From positions 372,001 to 436,000 of the forward strand of contig JAFIEV010000082.1 of the NCBI GenBank assembly GCA_020832305.1: a stretch of 64,000 bases of DNA. The letters run 5' to 3'. Positions 53,942 to 64,000 of this stretch are shown piece by piece. Origin of the DNA: Cyclobacteriaceae bacterium (GTDB lineage: Bacteria > Bacteroidota > Bacteroidia > Cytophagales > Cyclobacteriaceae). The position numbers and the translations under genes were made by a program. A model generated the notes under the pieces. The model was given only the letters and a program-made list of their open reading frames with translations. It was not told the DNA's origin and ran no database searches. Within the stretch, counting starts at the first letter, position 1; each line of letters opens with the position of its first letter.

Positions 53942-53949
53942 TATCTTTG
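53942..53949 (+). promoter_or_regulatory. -7 element (TATCTTTG) of uvrA
   Basis: Exact match to TAnnTTTG, 17 nt before the uvrA ATG at 53967. The implied leader is about 11 nt. No SOS-type box is identifiable. Confidence 0.55.
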
Positions 53950-53966
53950 CCTGCTAATTATAAATT

Positions 53967-56801
53967 ATGCATCAAACCAACATAATAAAAGACCACAATA
54001 TTCATACCAGTATAGATGAATTTGATCCCAGGCATTATATTATTATAAAGGGAGCCAGGGTAAATAATCTGAAAAACATCAGCGTAGCCATTCCCCGCAA
54101 TAAGCTGGTGGTAATAACGGGTTTATCTGGCTCCGGCAAATCTTCACTGGCTTTCGATACTTTATTTGCCGAAGGTCAAAGAATGTATGTGGAAAGCCTG
54201 AGTTCTTATGCCCGGCAGTTTCTGGGCCGCATGGAGAAGCCCGAAGTAGATTATATAAAGGGTGTAGCTCCTGCCATCTCCATTGAACAAAAAGTAAATA
54301 CCCGCAACCCAAGGTCTACCGTAGGCACCACCACAGAAATTTACGACTATCTTAAATTGCTCTTTTCACGGATCGGAGATACATTATCTCCTAAGAGTGG
54401 AATGAAAGTTCATAAAGACAGCGTTGGCGATGTGGTTGATTACCTGAATACCTTTCCTGAAGAAACCCGCTATGTGATTAGTTGTCCTCTGGTAAAAACC
54501 AATGGACGAAGCATGGATGAAGAGTTGAGCATTTTGTTGAGCAAGGGATATACCCGGGTAATTTACAATGAAGAGGTGGTTTTTATTGAGGATCTTCAAA
54601 AAAGCGGACAAGTCAATGGCAAGGCTATTGAAATATTGATTGATCGCAACGTACTAAAAAAGGGAGATGAAGACAATCAGTTCAGGTTGTTTGACAGTGT
54701 GCAAACGGCTTTTTTTGAAGGACTTGGCAGATGTTTTATAGAAGTGCCTGGAAAGGGAAGAAGGGAGTTCAGCGACCGTTTTGAGGCAGATGGCATTTTA
54801 TTTGAAGTGCCCAGTGTCAATTTTTTCAGTTTTAACAATCCCTATGGCGCCTGTCGTCGTTGTGAAGGCTTTGGCAAGATACTGGGCATAGATCATGATT
54901 TGGTAATTCCCGATAAAAGCCTTTCGGTGTACGAAGGGGCCATAGTACCCTGGCGCAGCGAAACCATGAAACCCTGGCTTGATAAATTACTGAAAAATGG
55001 TGTTTTATTTGATTTTCCTATTCACCGTCCCATCAATGAACTAAACAAAGAACAGTATGAATTATTATGGAGGGGCAATGCAACATTCGACGGACTGGAT
55101 GACTTTTTTATACATCTTGAATCAAAGTCACATAAGATACAATACAGGGTTATGTTATCGCGATACCGGGGTAGGACTACATGCCCTGACTGCAAAGGTA
55201 CACGACTGAGAAAAGATGCAGGCTATGTGAAAATTGAAGGAAAATCAATCATTGATCTGGTCCTTTTGCCAGTTGAAGATGTGTTGTTTTTTTTCAGTAA
55301 TTTACAATTAAATGAATTTAAGGAAAAGGTTGCCCGGCGCATTGTAAAAGAAATTATAAACCGACTACAGTACCTTTGTGATGTAGGGCTTGGTTATCTC
55401 ACTTTAAACCGAATGACAGCAAGTCTTTCAGGGGGCGAGTTTCAAAGGATCAAACTGGCTACTTCCCTTGGGAGTGCGCTGGTGGGCTCAATGTACATTC
55501 TCGATGAACCCAGCATTGGCCTACATCCGAGAGATACCAAAAGACTTGTAGGAGTGTTGGAAAAATTGCGCGACCTGGGCAACACCGTTATTGTGGTAGA
55601 GCATGAAGAAGAAGTCATGCGGGCAGCAGACCAAATCATAGATATAGGCCCCGATGCAGGGTCTAATGGCGGAGAATTAATTTTTCAGGGCTCGCTGAAT
55701 GATATTTTACATAACCCGTCTCTTCAGACACATACAGCGCGGTATCTGTCAGGGCGTGAAAATATTGAAATACCGCCAATGCGACGGGCTTGGAACTATG
55801 CTATAGAAATTAAAGGAGCCAGAGAAAACAACCTTAAAAATATAGATGTGAAAATACCGCTGGGTTGCCTTACGGTAATTACCGGTGTAAGTGGTTCAGG
55901 AAAATCTACCCTTGTAAAAAGCATTTTATATCCCTCATTGGGAAAAATGTTTGGACTTGTGGCCGAGCAAACCGGAAAATTTGATAAGATAGATGGCGAT
56001 TATTCCAGAATTAAGGGGATAGAATATGTAGACCAAAACCCCATTGGCAAATCGAGCAGGTCCAATCCGGTTACCTATGTTAAAGCTTACGATGCCATTC
56101 GGCAATTATATGCAGACCAAAGCCTGGCCCGTGCCAAAGCATTTAAATCTTCACATTTTTCTTTCAATGTCGAAGGAGGCCGATGTGAAACTTGTCAGGG
56201 AGAGGGTACTGTACGTATAGAAATGCAGTTTATGGCAGATATTTTTCTCACCTGTGAAGACTGTCATGGCAAGCGTTTTAAAAGTGAAGTACTTGATGTA
56301 CAATTTAAAGGTAAATCAATAGCTGATGTGCTAGAGATGACCATTGACGATGCCATGGAGTTTTTTAAAGGCCAAAAGGCAATTACCAGCCGTTTAAGGC
56401 CGTTACAGGAAGTAGGACTGGGTTACATAAGGCTGGGCCAGTCGTCTAATACCTTGAGTGGCGGTGAGGCCCAGAGGGTTAAGCTTGCATCATACCTGGG
56501 AAAAGGAAGCGCCTCGTCAAGAGAAAATTTTTTATTTATCTTTGACGAACCGACAACAGGATTACATTTTCATGATATTACCAAATTACTCAAATCGATT
56601 AATGCATTAATAGATGCCGGCAACTCAGTAGTAATCATTGAACACAATGTTGAGGTTATAAAATCGGCCGACTGGATTATAGACCTGGGTCCTGAAGGTG
56701 GTGAAAAAGGGGGTTATGTAGTTTTTCAGGGATTACCTGAAGAAATGATTCAACTGGAAAATAATTATACGGCCAGGTTTTTGAGGGAGAAGTTTAGTTA
56801 A
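53967..56801 (+). CDS. uvrA: Excinuclease ABC subunit A
   Basis: 944 residues. Damage-recognition ATPase of nucleotide excision repair. Two ABC modules: first Walker [10 protein letters not shown] (52-60), signature [15 protein letters not shown]; second Walker [10 protein letters not shown] (from about 640), signature [16 protein letters not shown]. Zinc-type motifs [24 protein letters not shown] and CEDCHGKRF are intact. Monocistronic or followed by the FKBP gene after 22 nt. Confidence 0.97.
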   Translation: MHQTNIIKDHNIHTSIDEFDPRHYIIIKGARVNNLKNISVAIPRNKLVVITGLSGSGKSSLAFDTLFAEGQRMYVESLSSYARQFLGRMEKPEVDYIKGVAPAISIEQKVNTRNPRSTVGTTTEIYDYLKLLFSRIGDTLSPKSGMKVHKDSVGDVVDYLNTFPEETRYVISCPLVKTNGRSMDEELSILLSKGYTRVIYNEEVVFIEDLQKSGQVNGKAIEILIDRNVLKKGDEDNQFRLFDSVQTAFFEGLGRCFIEVPGKGRREFSDRFEADGILFEVPSVNFFSFNNPYGACRRCEGFGKILGIDHDLVIPDKSLSVYEGAIVPWRSETMKPWLDKLLKNGVLFDFPIHRPINELNKEQYELLWRGNATFDGLDDFFIHLESKSHKIQYRVMLSRYRGRTTCPDCKGTRLRKDAGYVKIEGKSIIDLVLLPVEDVLFFFSNLQLNEFKEKVARRIVKEIINRLQYLCDVGLGYLTLNRMTASLSGGEFQRIKLATSLGSALVGSMYILDEPSIGLHPRDTKRLVGVLEKLRDLGNTVIVVEHEEEVMRAADQIIDIGPDAGSNGGELIFQGSLNDILHNPSLQTHTARYLSGRENIEIPPMRRAWNYAIEIKGARENNLKNIDVKIPLGCLTVITGVSGSGKSTLVKSILYPSLGKMFGLVAEQTGKFDKIDGDYSRIKGIEYVDQNPIGKSSRSNPVTYVKAYDAIRQLYADQSLARAKAFKSSHFSFNVEGGRCETCQGEGTVRIEMQFMADIFLTCEDCHGKRFKSEVLDVQFKGKSIADVLEMTIDDAMEFFKGQKAITSRLRPLQEVGLGYIRLGQSSNTLSGGEAQRVKLASYLGKGSASSRENFLFIFDEPTTGLHFHDITKLLKSINALIDAGNSVVIIEHNVEVIKSADWIIDLGPEGGEKGGYVVFQGLPEEMIQLENNYTARFLREKFS

Positions 56802-56823
56802 GTTTATATTTTTCATTTCGGAT

Positions 56824-57510
56824 ATGAATAAAATATCTTTTTTGACCGTTTTTTCAATGTTACTGTTTGTTTCATCAGGATTGAAAGCGCAGGTATGTGA
56901 ACATTGCCTTAAGTTACCGTCATTTACCGCTGACCATTGTTATAATGATAGCCGCTTCCCTGCTTTTTGCGTGCAATTTTCTGAAAAAGAAGATCATATT
57001 ATCTTCCACAGAGGCAAAAAGGGGCTTGACCGGCTGCCTTTTCCTGATAGGGATTCTACCGACTATTATCTTGCATTGCTCTCAGATAAAAAGCTCAAGC
57101 TAAATGCTCATACAGTATTGTTTTTACAACAGGCTTTTATCAGCTGGGACAAGGTAAAAAGAGATGTTGGTATGCAGTACACAGAATCTGGACTGGGCAT
57201 AAAAATTGTGAAACAAGGTGAAGGAGATAAACCGGTAAACGGACAGAAAGTAAAAGTACATTACACAGGTACGCTTGCAGATGGTACCCGGTTCGACAGT
57301 TCTATAGACAGAGGAGTTCCTTTCGAATTTCCTCTGGGTGCTGGCAGGGTAATTAAAGGATGGGATGAAGGTATATCTCTTCTAAACATAGGTTCTACTG
57401 CCATAATTAAGGTGCCGCCAGAACTGGGTTATGGATTGAGGGGAGCCGGAAATACCATACCCCCTAATGCCACATTGTATTTTGAAGTTGAATTAATTGA
57501 TGCAGAATAA
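56824..57510 (+). CDS. Secreted FKBP-type peptidyl-prolyl isomerase with a Cys-bearing N-terminus
   Basis: 228 residues. Signal peptide to Gln23, then a ~115-residue N-terminal region with four cysteines (C25, C28, C39, C49), which is unusual for the family. The FKBP domain (about 140-227) is complete: VHYTGTLADGTRFDSSIDRG, VIKGWDEGI, VPPELGYGLRGAGNTIPPN and LYFEVELIDAE. Periplasmic folding catalyst; the N-terminus may bind metal or form disulfides. Lies 22 nt after uvrA. Confidence 0.9.
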   Translation: MNKISFLTVFSMLLFVSSGLKAQVCEHCLKLPSFTADHCYNDSRFPAFCVQFSEKEDHIIFHRGKKGLDRLPFPDRDSTDYYLALLSDKKLKLNAHTVLFLQQAFISWDKVKRDVGMQYTESGLGIKIVKQGEGDKPVNGQKVKVHYTGTLADGTRFDSSIDRGVPFEFPLGAGRVIKGWDEGISLLNIGSTAIIKVPPELGYGLRGAGNTIPPNATLYFEVELIDAE

Positions 57511-57528
57511 TACACTTATATTCCTCTG

Positions 57529-58623
57529 ATGTTGGCAAAGAGCATCATAACGGTTTTATCCATGGCAGTACATGTACTGGCGATGTCGCAGACCTTGCCT
57601 GGTGACTTTGACTATTGGCGTGCGAGAATGAACCTCTCTGAATCTGCCGCAGTTTCAAAAGATATGCTCAGTACCCGTTCGGTCGTTATTGTAAACACCT
57701 TGCCGGGAGAGGATATATTCAAAAAACGCGTCGAATGGAAACCAATCTGCGAAACAATACATCCATATCTTGCAGCCATCGGGGTAGATCCGGTTTTGTA
57801 TTACCATATGCAGGATGTATTTGCGGCCAGGGAAGTGAGTCTGGCTATAGCGCAGGAAATGCAAAAGCGTGAAATAGCCAATATTTTTTTTGTGGATCAA
57901 TCCAAAAAATCAGGCAGGGATTTTTATACCATTTGCATTACCACTTTTAATGGAAAAGAAAGTTTTACAGATCCCGGGCAGGCAGCCTGGTACATCGATG
58001 GTGAGTCTTTACCGGGCATGATGAGACCCATGCTTCGCCATATTGAGACCCATGCTAAAAAGCAGGAAAATCTGCTCGTTCTTGAGAAACCCGAATATTA
58101 CAAGCCGGTAGGAGTGGTAAAAGGAAGAAGGCATGAAACGTATATGCAGGATTTGAGAATAGAAAATATCGCCGTTCCAGAAAGCCTCAAAGGTACCCTG
58201 GCAATAAAATCGGGAAGAGAAGAAAAGACTGCCGATCCTGCTTCAGAAGTTGAAATAATTTTTTCAAAATATCCTTATAAATACGGCTTTACTGATTTTG
58301 ATTTTTCTGAAGAAGAAATCCGCAAAAAGGGATTTCAGTATTTACTGCTGTATATTCATACAACATCGGGGCAGGCCAGAAAATTTTTACAGTACAGAGA
58401 TGAGCCCAACCTGAAATCCATTCCTTCAATGCAACTACAGACCGACGGCAGCATCAAAACGACAGAGGTACCTGCTGATGCCACTATATATAAATTCTAT
58501 ATAAAACATATCTATACCGGAGACATCTACCTGGGCGAACGCTGGGATGCCGCAACTACCTGGCAGGAGGCGCTGAATAACCACCTCGATTTTATTATAA
58601 AAGCACTGGAAAGAAAAAACTAG
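57529..58623 (+). CDS. Secreted protein of unknown function
   Basis: 364 residues from ATG 57529. A signal peptide (about 1-19, ends near AMSQT) is followed by a mixed alpha/beta region with no domain I recognise. Repeated charged-aromatic stretches (FDFSEEEIRKKGFQYLLLYIHT, IYKFYIKHIYTGDIYLGERWDAATTW) suggest a soluble periplasmic protein. It lies 18 nt after the FKBP gene and is probably cotranscribed, so it may be a client or partner. Confidence 0.65.
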   Translation: MLAKSIITVLSMAVHVLAMSQTLPGDFDYWRARMNLSESAAVSKDMLSTRSVVIVNTLPGEDIFKKRVEWKPICETIHPYLAAIGVDPVLYYHMQDVFAAREVSLAIAQEMQKREIANIFFVDQSKKSGRDFYTICITTFNGKESFTDPGQAAWYIDGESLPGMMRPMLRHIETHAKKQENLLVLEKPEYYKPVGVVKGRRHETYMQDLRIENIAVPESLKGTLAIKSGREEKTADPASEVEIIFSKYPYKYGFTDFDFSEEEIRKKGFQYLLLYIHTTSGQARKFLQYRDEPNLKSIPSMQLQTDGSIKTTEVPADATIYKFYIKHIYTGDIYLGERWDAATTWQEALNNHLDFIIKALERKN

Positions 58624-58707
58624 TCCTTTTGCCTTATTAATAAACCGCTTTATTTGGGATAAGTCGTTGAGTTTTTTAATTTAAACTCTGAAACAACATT
58701 TTCCCCC

Positions 58708-60225
58708 ATGGAAAAAAGCAAAAAGTATATACTAGCCCTCGACCAGGGCACTACAAGCTCCAGAGCCATATTGTTTGATCAAAATGGCCGCATAAATGGA
58801 GAAGTACACCGCGAATTCGAACAGATTTTTCCCAAACCCGGATGGGTAGAACACAACCCAAAGGAAATATGGTCGACTCAGGTATCTGTGGCAGCTGAAG
58901 TAATCGCTAAGACAAGTATTTCTGCCAGTCAGATTGCCGCCATAGGAATTACCAATCAGCGTGAAACCACCATTGTCTGGGACCGGCAAACCGGAGAGCC
59001 TGTATATAATGCCATCGTCTGGCAAGACCGCCGAACTTCTGCTTTTTGCGATCAGCTCAAGAATAAAGGAATGGAAAAAACCATACGGGAAAAAACCGGC
59101 CTGGTAATCGATGCCTATTTTTCTGCAACCAAAATCAACTGGATTCTCGAAAATGTGGAAGGCATAAGGGAAAGAGCTGAAGCCGGAAAATTATGTTTTG
59201 GCACAGTTGACAGTTGGCTCGTATGGAAACTGACACAAGGCAAAAAACATATTACAGATGTTACCAATGCCAGTCGTACTATGTTATTCAACATCCATAC
59301 CCTGCAATGGGATGAAGACCTGCTGAGCATTTTTGGTATCCCGGATTCGATGCTCCCCGAAGTACACCAAAGCAGTGAGGTATATGCTACCACTTCTTCC
59401 AATATTTTTGCCTCTGAAATACCCATATCAGGCATAGCGGGTGATCAGCAGGCGGCACTTTTCGGCCAGCTATGCACCCATGTGGGCGATGTTAAAAGTA
59501 CCTATGGCACCGGCTGCTTTATGGTAATGAATACCGGTGAAAAACCTGTTCTCTCAGAAAACAGACTCATTAGTACCATAGCCTGGCAAATCAATAATAA
59601 AGTAATCTACGCGCTGGAAGGCAGTGTATTTACAGGAGGTTCGGTGATTCAATGGCTTAGAGATGGATTAAAAATTCTGAAAAAGGCAGCAGAAAGTGAA
59701 TGGATCGCTGCCCGGGTTCCCGACAATGGCGGTGTTTATTTTGTTCCAGCACTTACCGGACTGGGAGCGCCCCATTGGGATCAGCAGGCCAGAGGTACAC
59801 TAATAGGTATAACCCGCGGCACAACCGAGGGACATATTGTACGCGCTGCGCTTGAGTCCATAGCTTACCAGGTGCACGATGTACTCAGGGCTATGGAAAA
59901 AGACACCGGTAAAAAAGTCAGCAAACTCAAAGTTGACGGTGGTGCCGTAGCCAATAATCTGCTTATGCAGTTCCAGGCAGATATCTTAGGCTGTGAAGTG
60001 TTACGTCCCAAGGTATTGGAGACCACAGCCCTGGGTGCCGCTTTTCTGGCAGGTCTGGCGGTAGGCTATTGGTCTGATGAAAAAGCTTTAAAAGAATTAT
60101 GGCAACCCGAGCATATTTTTAAACCCGAAATGAATCAAAATCAGGTGGATTCTTTGCTGGTGCACTGGACAAGGGCCATTCAGCGATCAATAAATTGGGA
60201 AACAGATAACGGATCCACATTATGA
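58708..60225 (+). CDS. glpK: Glycerol kinase
   Basis: 505 residues. Phosphorylates glycerol to sn-glycerol 3-phosphate. FGGY kinase motifs: [49 protein letters not shown] and [18 protein letters not shown]. Its stop overlaps glpD by 4 nt. No glpF facilitator or glpR regulator is seen nearby. Confidence 0.97.
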   Translation: MEKSKKYILALDQGTTSSRAILFDQNGRINGEVHREFEQIFPKPGWVEHNPKEIWSTQVSVAAEVIAKTSISASQIAAIGITNQRETTIVWDRQTGEPVYNAIVWQDRRTSAFCDQLKNKGMEKTIREKTGLVIDAYFSATKINWILENVEGIRERAEAGKLCFGTVDSWLVWKLTQGKKHITDVTNASRTMLFNIHTLQWDEDLLSIFGIPDSMLPEVHQSSEVYATTSSNIFASEIPISGIAGDQQAALFGQLCTHVGDVKSTYGTGCFMVMNTGEKPVLSENRLISTIAWQINNKVIYALEGSVFTGGSVIQWLRDGLKILKKAAESEWIAARVPDNGGVYFVPALTGLGAPHWDQQARGTLIGITRGTTEGHIVRAALESIAYQVHDVLRAMEKDTGKKVSKLKVDGGAVANNLLMQFQADILGCEVLRPKVLETTALGAAFLAGLAVGYWSDEKALKELWQPEHIFKPEMNQNQVDSLLVHWTRAIQRSINWETDNGSTL

Positions 60226-61811
60226 ACAGAGAAACCATGCTCGGGCAAATAGAGCATGACGTGAACCAGGTTTGGGATGTTATAGTGATAGGTGGTGGTG
60301 CCACCGGTCTGGGAACGGCAATGGATGCTGCCTCAAGGGGATATAAAACCTTGCTGCTCGAACAACACGATTTCAGTAAAGGTACCTCAAGCCGAAGTAC
60401 CAAGTTGGTGCATGGCGGGGTGCGGTACCTGGCTCAGGGTGATGTTTCCCTGGTGCTGGAGGCGCTGCACGAAAGAGGCCTCATGTATCAAAATGCACCT
60501 CACCTGGTAAAAAATCAGCCTTTTGTGATTCCCAACTATCAATGGTGGGGAGGCCCTTTTTATACCATTGGTCTTAAAGTCTATGATATGATGGCGGGTA
60601 AATTGGGGCTTGGGCCTTCCATTTCTATTGATAAAGAGGAAGTCATTGCAAAAATCCCCAATATCCGGCAAGAAGGATTGCTGGGGGGTGTAGTCTACCA
60701 CGACGGACAATTCGATGATGCACGCATGGCCATTAATGTAGCACAAACCTGTGCCGAAAACGGTGGTGTGCTTATCAATTATATGCGGGTTGACAACCTG
60801 ATCAAAAAAGATGGTATGGTTTCGGGGGTTGTGGCTACTGATCTGGAAACTTCAAAATGCTATCACCTCAATGGCCGGGTGGTCATAAATGCCACCGGAG
60901 TCTTTGTAGATCAGATTTTACGAATGGATGCTCCGGATGCCTTACCTACCGTAAAACCCAGCCAGGGCGTACATATCATTCTCAATAAAGAGTTTTTACA
61001 GGGAGAAGCAGCCATTATGATACCACAAACCGACGACGGACGGGTGCTTTTCGCCGTACCCTGGCATGGTAAAGTAGTCGTCGGTACTACCGATACCCAG
61101 GTTGATCAGGCAGTTCTGGAGCCTGTAGCTTTGAAGGAAGAGATAGATTTTATTCTCAGTACCGCGGGTAGATATCTGGCAAAACCGCCCTCTAAAAATG
61201 ATGTTCAAAGTATTTTTGCCGGTCTTCGGCCCCTGGCAGCACCTAAAGAGGGAGAAACCAGCACCAAAGAAATCTCAAGAGGCCATAAAATCATGGTATC
61301 CACTACAGGACTCGTTACCATAATCGGAGGCAAATGGACCACCTTTAGAAAAATGGCAGAAGAGACCGTTGATAAAGCGGCCATGATTGGAGGTCTGCAT
61401 GAACGGGCTTGTGTCACCACCCATATGGCCATTCATGGCTATGTCAAAAATATAGACCGGCAAAATCATATGCATGTGTATGGTTCAGACATTCCCTATA
61501 TAAAAGATTTGATGATCAAAAACAGCTCCTGGGCAAAACCCATTCATAAGCGGCTGCCTTTTACCATGGCAGAAGTCGTTTGGGCAGTTCGGTATGAAAT
61601 GGCCCGGTCTGTAGAAGATGTATTATCCAGAAGGGTCAGGGCTTTGTTGCTCGATGCCCGGGCAGCCATAGATATGGCACCTGAAGTGGCGAGAAACATG
61701 GCTATTGAGCTCGGTAAAGATGAGGCATGGATACAAGCGCAAATTGATTCCTTTGATCAGCTCGCTGCCAATTATCTGCTGGTGCCTTATCAAAGGGAAA
61801 GCCATATTTGA
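60222..61811 (+). CDS. glpD: Glycerol-3-phosphate dehydrogenase (FAD, GlpD type)
   Basis: 529 residues. Oxidises G3P to DHAP at the membrane and feeds the quinone pool. Dinucleotide-binding [21 protein letters not shown] near the N-terminus, [14 protein letters not shown], and the C-terminal accessory domain with [20 protein letters not shown]. Translationally coupled to glpK; the pair allows growth on glycerol. Confidence 0.96.
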   Translation: MNRETMLGQIEHDVNQVWDVIVIGGGATGLGTAMDAASRGYKTLLLEQHDFSKGTSSRSTKLVHGGVRYLAQGDVSLVLEALHERGLMYQNAPHLVKNQPFVIPNYQWWGGPFYTIGLKVYDMMAGKLGLGPSISIDKEEVIAKIPNIRQEGLLGGVVYHDGQFDDARMAINVAQTCAENGGVLINYMRVDNLIKKDGMVSGVVATDLETSKCYHLNGRVVINATGVFVDQILRMDAPDALPTVKPSQGVHIILNKEFLQGEAAIMIPQTDDGRVLFAVPWHGKVVVGTTDTQVDQAVLEPVALKEEIDFILSTAGRYLAKPPSKNDVQSIFAGLRPLAAPKEGETSTKEISRGHKIMVSTTGLVTIIGGKWTTFRKMAEETVDKAAMIGGLHERACVTTHMAIHGYVKNIDRQNHMHVYGSDIPYIKDLMIKNSSWAKPIHKRLPFTMAEVVWAVRYEMARSVEDVLSRRVRALLLDARAAIDMAPEVARNMAIELGKDEAWIQAQIDSFDQLAANYLLVPYQRESHI

Positions 61812-62090
61812 TACAGTGATCAAATCTGTGAATTATGGTGGAGAAAGTAAACAAAAGTGGAATTGTACAAGCTGTAAGTTGGTATGGTGCATTTTAAGCG
61901 TTATCAACAAACTAAATAGTAAAATAGATAAGTTTAATATTTCAAATCTGATTTTACGCTTAACAACATTAGCTTGACAAGGTTATTTGCATATAAGTAT
62001 GGACAAATAATAAGAGAAATAGGTTTAAATAAGAATGGATTTGTCCTATTGACTCTAAGTGGAATCATCTGAAATTTTTAAAAGCGCAAT
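61812..62090. other. AT-rich non-coding stretch after glpD
   Basis: 279 nt that is visibly more A/T-rich than its surroundings. A short frame from about 61937 (ending LTLSGII) is open but unrecognised. No repeat or hairpin of note is visible. It may belong with the AT-rich gene downstream as acquired DNA. Confidence 0.35.
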
Positions 62091-62654
62091 ATGAGTGAAA
62101 ATTCCAAGAAATTTGATAACTCGGATGAATTTAGGAACGCTAACCATGCTCTAAATGAATATCAGAGACGTCATAATCTAATTCGCAAGGATTATGAACT
62201 ACTTTTAGAATTAACTGGATTACATCAAAATGATAATGATAAGTTCGACACATTATTCAGAGCCTCGTTGAAGGGGTTTCTTTCGTTGATTGAATCTGAT
62301 ATTTATGGCTTGAACCAAATCGATCCTTATGATGGATACTCTGACAAACATAGTTTTGAGGATAGATTCAAAAAGACATTTAAGAAAATTTGTCACACAT
62401 GGAAAAAGGAAGATATAATTAAGGAATTTCTTGAAACAAAGTATAATAGGTTAAAGTCATTAAAGATTAAACGTGACCGATTAATTCATCCAAAAAAAAT
62501 AACAGACATTTTATGTGCCTCAGTTGATGATTTTAATGAACTCAGAGAAGGTTTTCAAGATTATACTACAATGCTTCACTCAATAATGAACGATTTTTAT
62601 ATAAGCATTGAGCTAAAGAGTTTGAATGATTTTTATAAACTTTTTAAAGAATAA
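62091..62654 (+). CDS. HEPN-like protein, orphan
   Basis: 187 residues, not assignable with certainty. All-helical, Lys/Asp-rich; the segment KIKRDRLIHPKK contains R128-x4-H133, the Rx4-6H motif of HEPN-domain ribonucleases and nucleotide-binding proteins, in the expected place late in the helical bundle. No partner MNT nucleotidyltransferase or other antitoxin gene is adjacent. Codon use is AT-rich compared with glpD and trmH, suggesting transfer. A cytosolic RNA- or nucleotide-binding role is inferred. Confidence 0.5.
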   Translation: MSENSKKFDNSDEFRNANHALNEYQRRHNLIRKDYELLLELTGLHQNDNDKFDTLFRASLKGFLSLIESDIYGLNQIDPYDGYSDKHSFEDRFKKTFKKICHTWKKEDIIKEFLETKYNRLKSLKIKRDRLIHPKKITDILCASVDDFNELREGFQDYTTMLHSIMNDFYISIELKSLNDFYKLFKE

Positions 62655-62786
62655 AAATGCACTATCATCAAATATAAACCATAGGTATTCAATTGGTTAT
62701 TAGAAAAATTCTGCTCCGTATCGGCTTTTGTAACGGCAGACAGTGAAGAAGCCCGTAATCCCCAACGTTTCAAACATGTGACATTT

Positions 62787-62870
62787 ATGCACATTAAAAC
62801 TTTAAAAGAAATATGTCTTTTGCTAAACTTCGATTTGCCTTTAAAGCATGAGCATTTAAGTCTATCAATG
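62787..62870 (+). pseudogene. Possible N-terminal fragment of an AraC-type regulator
   Basis: The 28 codons from ATG 62787 (MHIKTLKEICLLLNF, then LPLKHEHLSL) resemble the opening of Bacteroidota AraC-family regulators, of the form KTL-x-E followed by P-x-x-H-x-L. The frame then runs into the antisense of the TrmH gene without any sensor or HTH domain. Most likely a decayed remnant; chance similarity is possible. Confidence 0.25.
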
Positions 62871-62874
62871 GAAT

Positions 62875-63414
62875 TTATCTTTCATTCAAGACCGTGCAAC
62901 GAACCAATTCCCATAAAACCACCCCTACTGCCACGGAGACATTCAGCGAATGCTTGGTGCCAAATTGCGGGATTTCGATGACAGCATCGGCCAGATCAAC
63001 CACTTCTTCCTTGACGCCAAACACCTCATTGCCAAAGACAAAGGCATATTTCTGATCATCCCTGAAACGTATATCCTGCAACATGGTGCTTTGATCGGCC
63101 TGTTCTACCACCAGTATTTTAAAACCTCTTTTTTTCAAATCATGTATCAGGCCTACTGTATCATCCCAGTATTCCCAGTCTACCGATTCGGTAGCGCCCA
63201 GGGCGGTTTTATGTATTTCCCGGTGCGGTGGTTGGCCGGTAATGCCACAGAGATATATTTTTTCTGCCAGGTAAGCATCGGCCGTCCTGAAGGCAGAACC
63301 CACATTATGCATACTCCTTAAATTGTCGAGTACCACTACAAAAGGCTTTTTGGGTGTAGCTTTAAATGCCTCTACGGTTAATCTGTCGAGTTCATCGATA
63401 TCGAGTTTTCTCAT
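62875..63414 (-). CDS. TrmH/SpoU-family RNA 2'-O-methyltransferase
   Basis: 179 residues, a single SPOUT knot domain. Motif 1 LDNLRSMHNVGSAFRTADA, motif 2 FVFGNEVFGV and motif 3 HSLNVSVAVGVVLWELVR are complete, so the AdoMet trefoil knot is intact. The N-terminal substrate-binding extension of TrmH and RlmB is lacking. Target RNA (tRNA or rRNA) is not predictable. Divergent from mutS. Confidence 0.9.
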   Translation of the reverse strand: MRKLDIDELDRLTVEAFKATPKKPFVVVLDNLRSMHNVGSAFRTADAYLAEKIYLCGITGQPPHREIHKTALGATESVDWEYWDDTVGLIHDLKKRGFKILVVEQADQSTMLQDIRFRDDQKYAFVFGNEVFGVKEEVVDLADAVIEIPQFGTKHSLNVSVAVGVVLWELVRCTVLNER

Positions 63415-63550
63415 AAATTGCCTGAATAGTTTAAAAGCCCGGGTGGCTCTGATTTATTTTCTTTGTTTTCCGCTTACAATTTTTCAGTTTTGTAAGCTGA
63501 GTCTTCCTGAAAAGACAAAATTACACGATTAAGAAAATCTACGCCATAGA

Positions 63551-64000
63551 ATGTCTAAAGTTGCCAAAAATTCTGAAACACCCCTGATGCGTCAGTACAA
63601 TGCCATAAAGGTAAAACACCCGGGAGCTTTGTTGCTTTTCAGGGTAGGTGACTTTTACGAAACCTTTGGCGAAGATGCAGTAAAGGCCAGTAAAATTCTC
63701 GATATTGTACTTACCAAAAGATCCAATGGTTCGGCTTCTGAAGTAGAATTGGCAGGATTTCCCCATCATGCACTGGACAACTATCTGCCCAAGCTCGTAC
63801 GGGCGGGTTACAGGGTCGCTATTTGTGATCAGCTTGAAGATCCCAAAATGGTAAAAGGCATTGTGAAAAGGGGCGTAACGGAGCTCGTAACTCCTGGTTT
63901 ATCACTCAATGATAATGTACTGGAGAAAAAAACCAACAATTATCTCGCTTCGGTGTACCTGGCAGAAGATATCCATGGTGTAGCTTTTCTCGACCTTTCC
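63551..64000 (+). CDS. mutS: DNA mismatch repair protein MutS, 3' end missing
   Basis: ATG 63551 opens a frame that runs to the window edge (150 codons). [34 protein letters not shown] is the MutS domain I start, including the Phe-x-Glu-type mismatch-reading motif (FYETF), then [20 protein letters not shown] and [11 protein letters not shown]. The ATPase lies outside. Divergent from the TrmH-type gene with 136 nt between. Confidence 0.95.
   Translation, partial: MSKVAKNSETPLMRQYNAIKVKHPGALLLFRVGDFYETFGEDAVKASKILDIVLTKRSNGSASEVELAGFPHHALDNYLPKLVRAGYRVAICDQLEDPKMVKGIVKRGVTELVTPGLSLNDNVLEKKTNNYLASVYLAEDIHGVAFLDLS

Noticed and set aside
61937-62073. A short open frame ahead of the HEPN-like gene.
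   Set aside because: Fewer than 50 codons, no family resemblance and no convincing start.
1-64000. CRISPR arrays, tRNA or rRNA genes, and intact insertion sequences.
   Set aside because: No regularly spaced repeats, no tRNA-like arms in the intergenic regions and no transposase-like frames were found by eye.

Overview
The window reads as chromosomal DNA of a member of the Bacteroidota. The basis is family content: DUF3822 next to coaD, TIGR02757, CreD with a small winged-helix regulator, a TonB-dependent receptor with a carboxypeptidase-regulatory N-terminus, a DUF4382 lipoprotein, a DUF5106-type thioredoxin lipoprotein and LytS/LytTR pairs. Several upstream regions also carry the Bacteroidota -7 element TAnnTTTG. 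Placement in the Cytophagales is only a guess. Coding density is very high, many convergent genes touch or overlap, and I see no rRNA, tRNA, CRISPR array or intact insertion sequence. Both ends are cut inside genes: feoB on the left and mutS on the right.

Layout. 1-13.2 kb holds feoB (partial), a PAS histidine kinase, a TlpA-like thioredoxin protein, kdsB, nfeD, a LysM protein, a TIGR02757 protein, pyrE, a Nudix hydrolase, coaD, a DUF3822 protein and an unusual membrane-anchored protein with a barrel-sandwich-like insert. 13.3-19.2 kb holds a second Nudix hydrolase, a RecD-like helicase, a DUF1573 protein, a DUF423 protein, a YggS-type PLP protein, and a GH3-family enzyme paired with a LysE-type exporter.

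19.2-34.8 kb is the metabolic centrepiece. It is a complete NAD-linked group 3d-like [NiFe] hydrogenase locus: the maturation operon hypFCDEAB on the minus strand, divergent from hoxF-hoxU-hoxY-hoxH-hoxW on the plus strand. A dihydroorotate-dehydrogenase-like flavoprotein and ppdK (pyruvate, phosphate dikinase) follow. HoxFU would exchange electrons with NAD(H) and HoxYH would handle H2. HypA-F and HoxW build and process the Ni-Fe site. The shared 452-bp intergenic region carries short direct and inverted repeats that look like operators.

34.9-44 kb is an envelope and signalling region. It includes two lipoproteins, creD with a winged-helix regulator and a membrane protein, a NarL-type two-component pair, two paralogous six-cysteine secreted proteins and a parallel beta-helix protein. 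A 7-5-7 palindrome occurs upstream of both transcription units of the creD locus and is probably the regulator's own operator.

44.3-50.1 kb holds a TonB receptor, a TPR-like protein, a LytS-type kinase, a LytTR regulator and a membrane-anchored ATP-grasp protein, all co-directional. 50.2-64 kb contains a small membrane lipoprotein, asnB, an ECF sigma factor with an overlapping 76-residue companion, uvrA, a periplasmic FKBP isomerase, an unknown secreted protein and glpK-glpD. An AT-rich island follows with an orphan HEPN-like gene and a possible gene fragment. A TrmH-type methyltransferase, divergent from mutS, closes the window.
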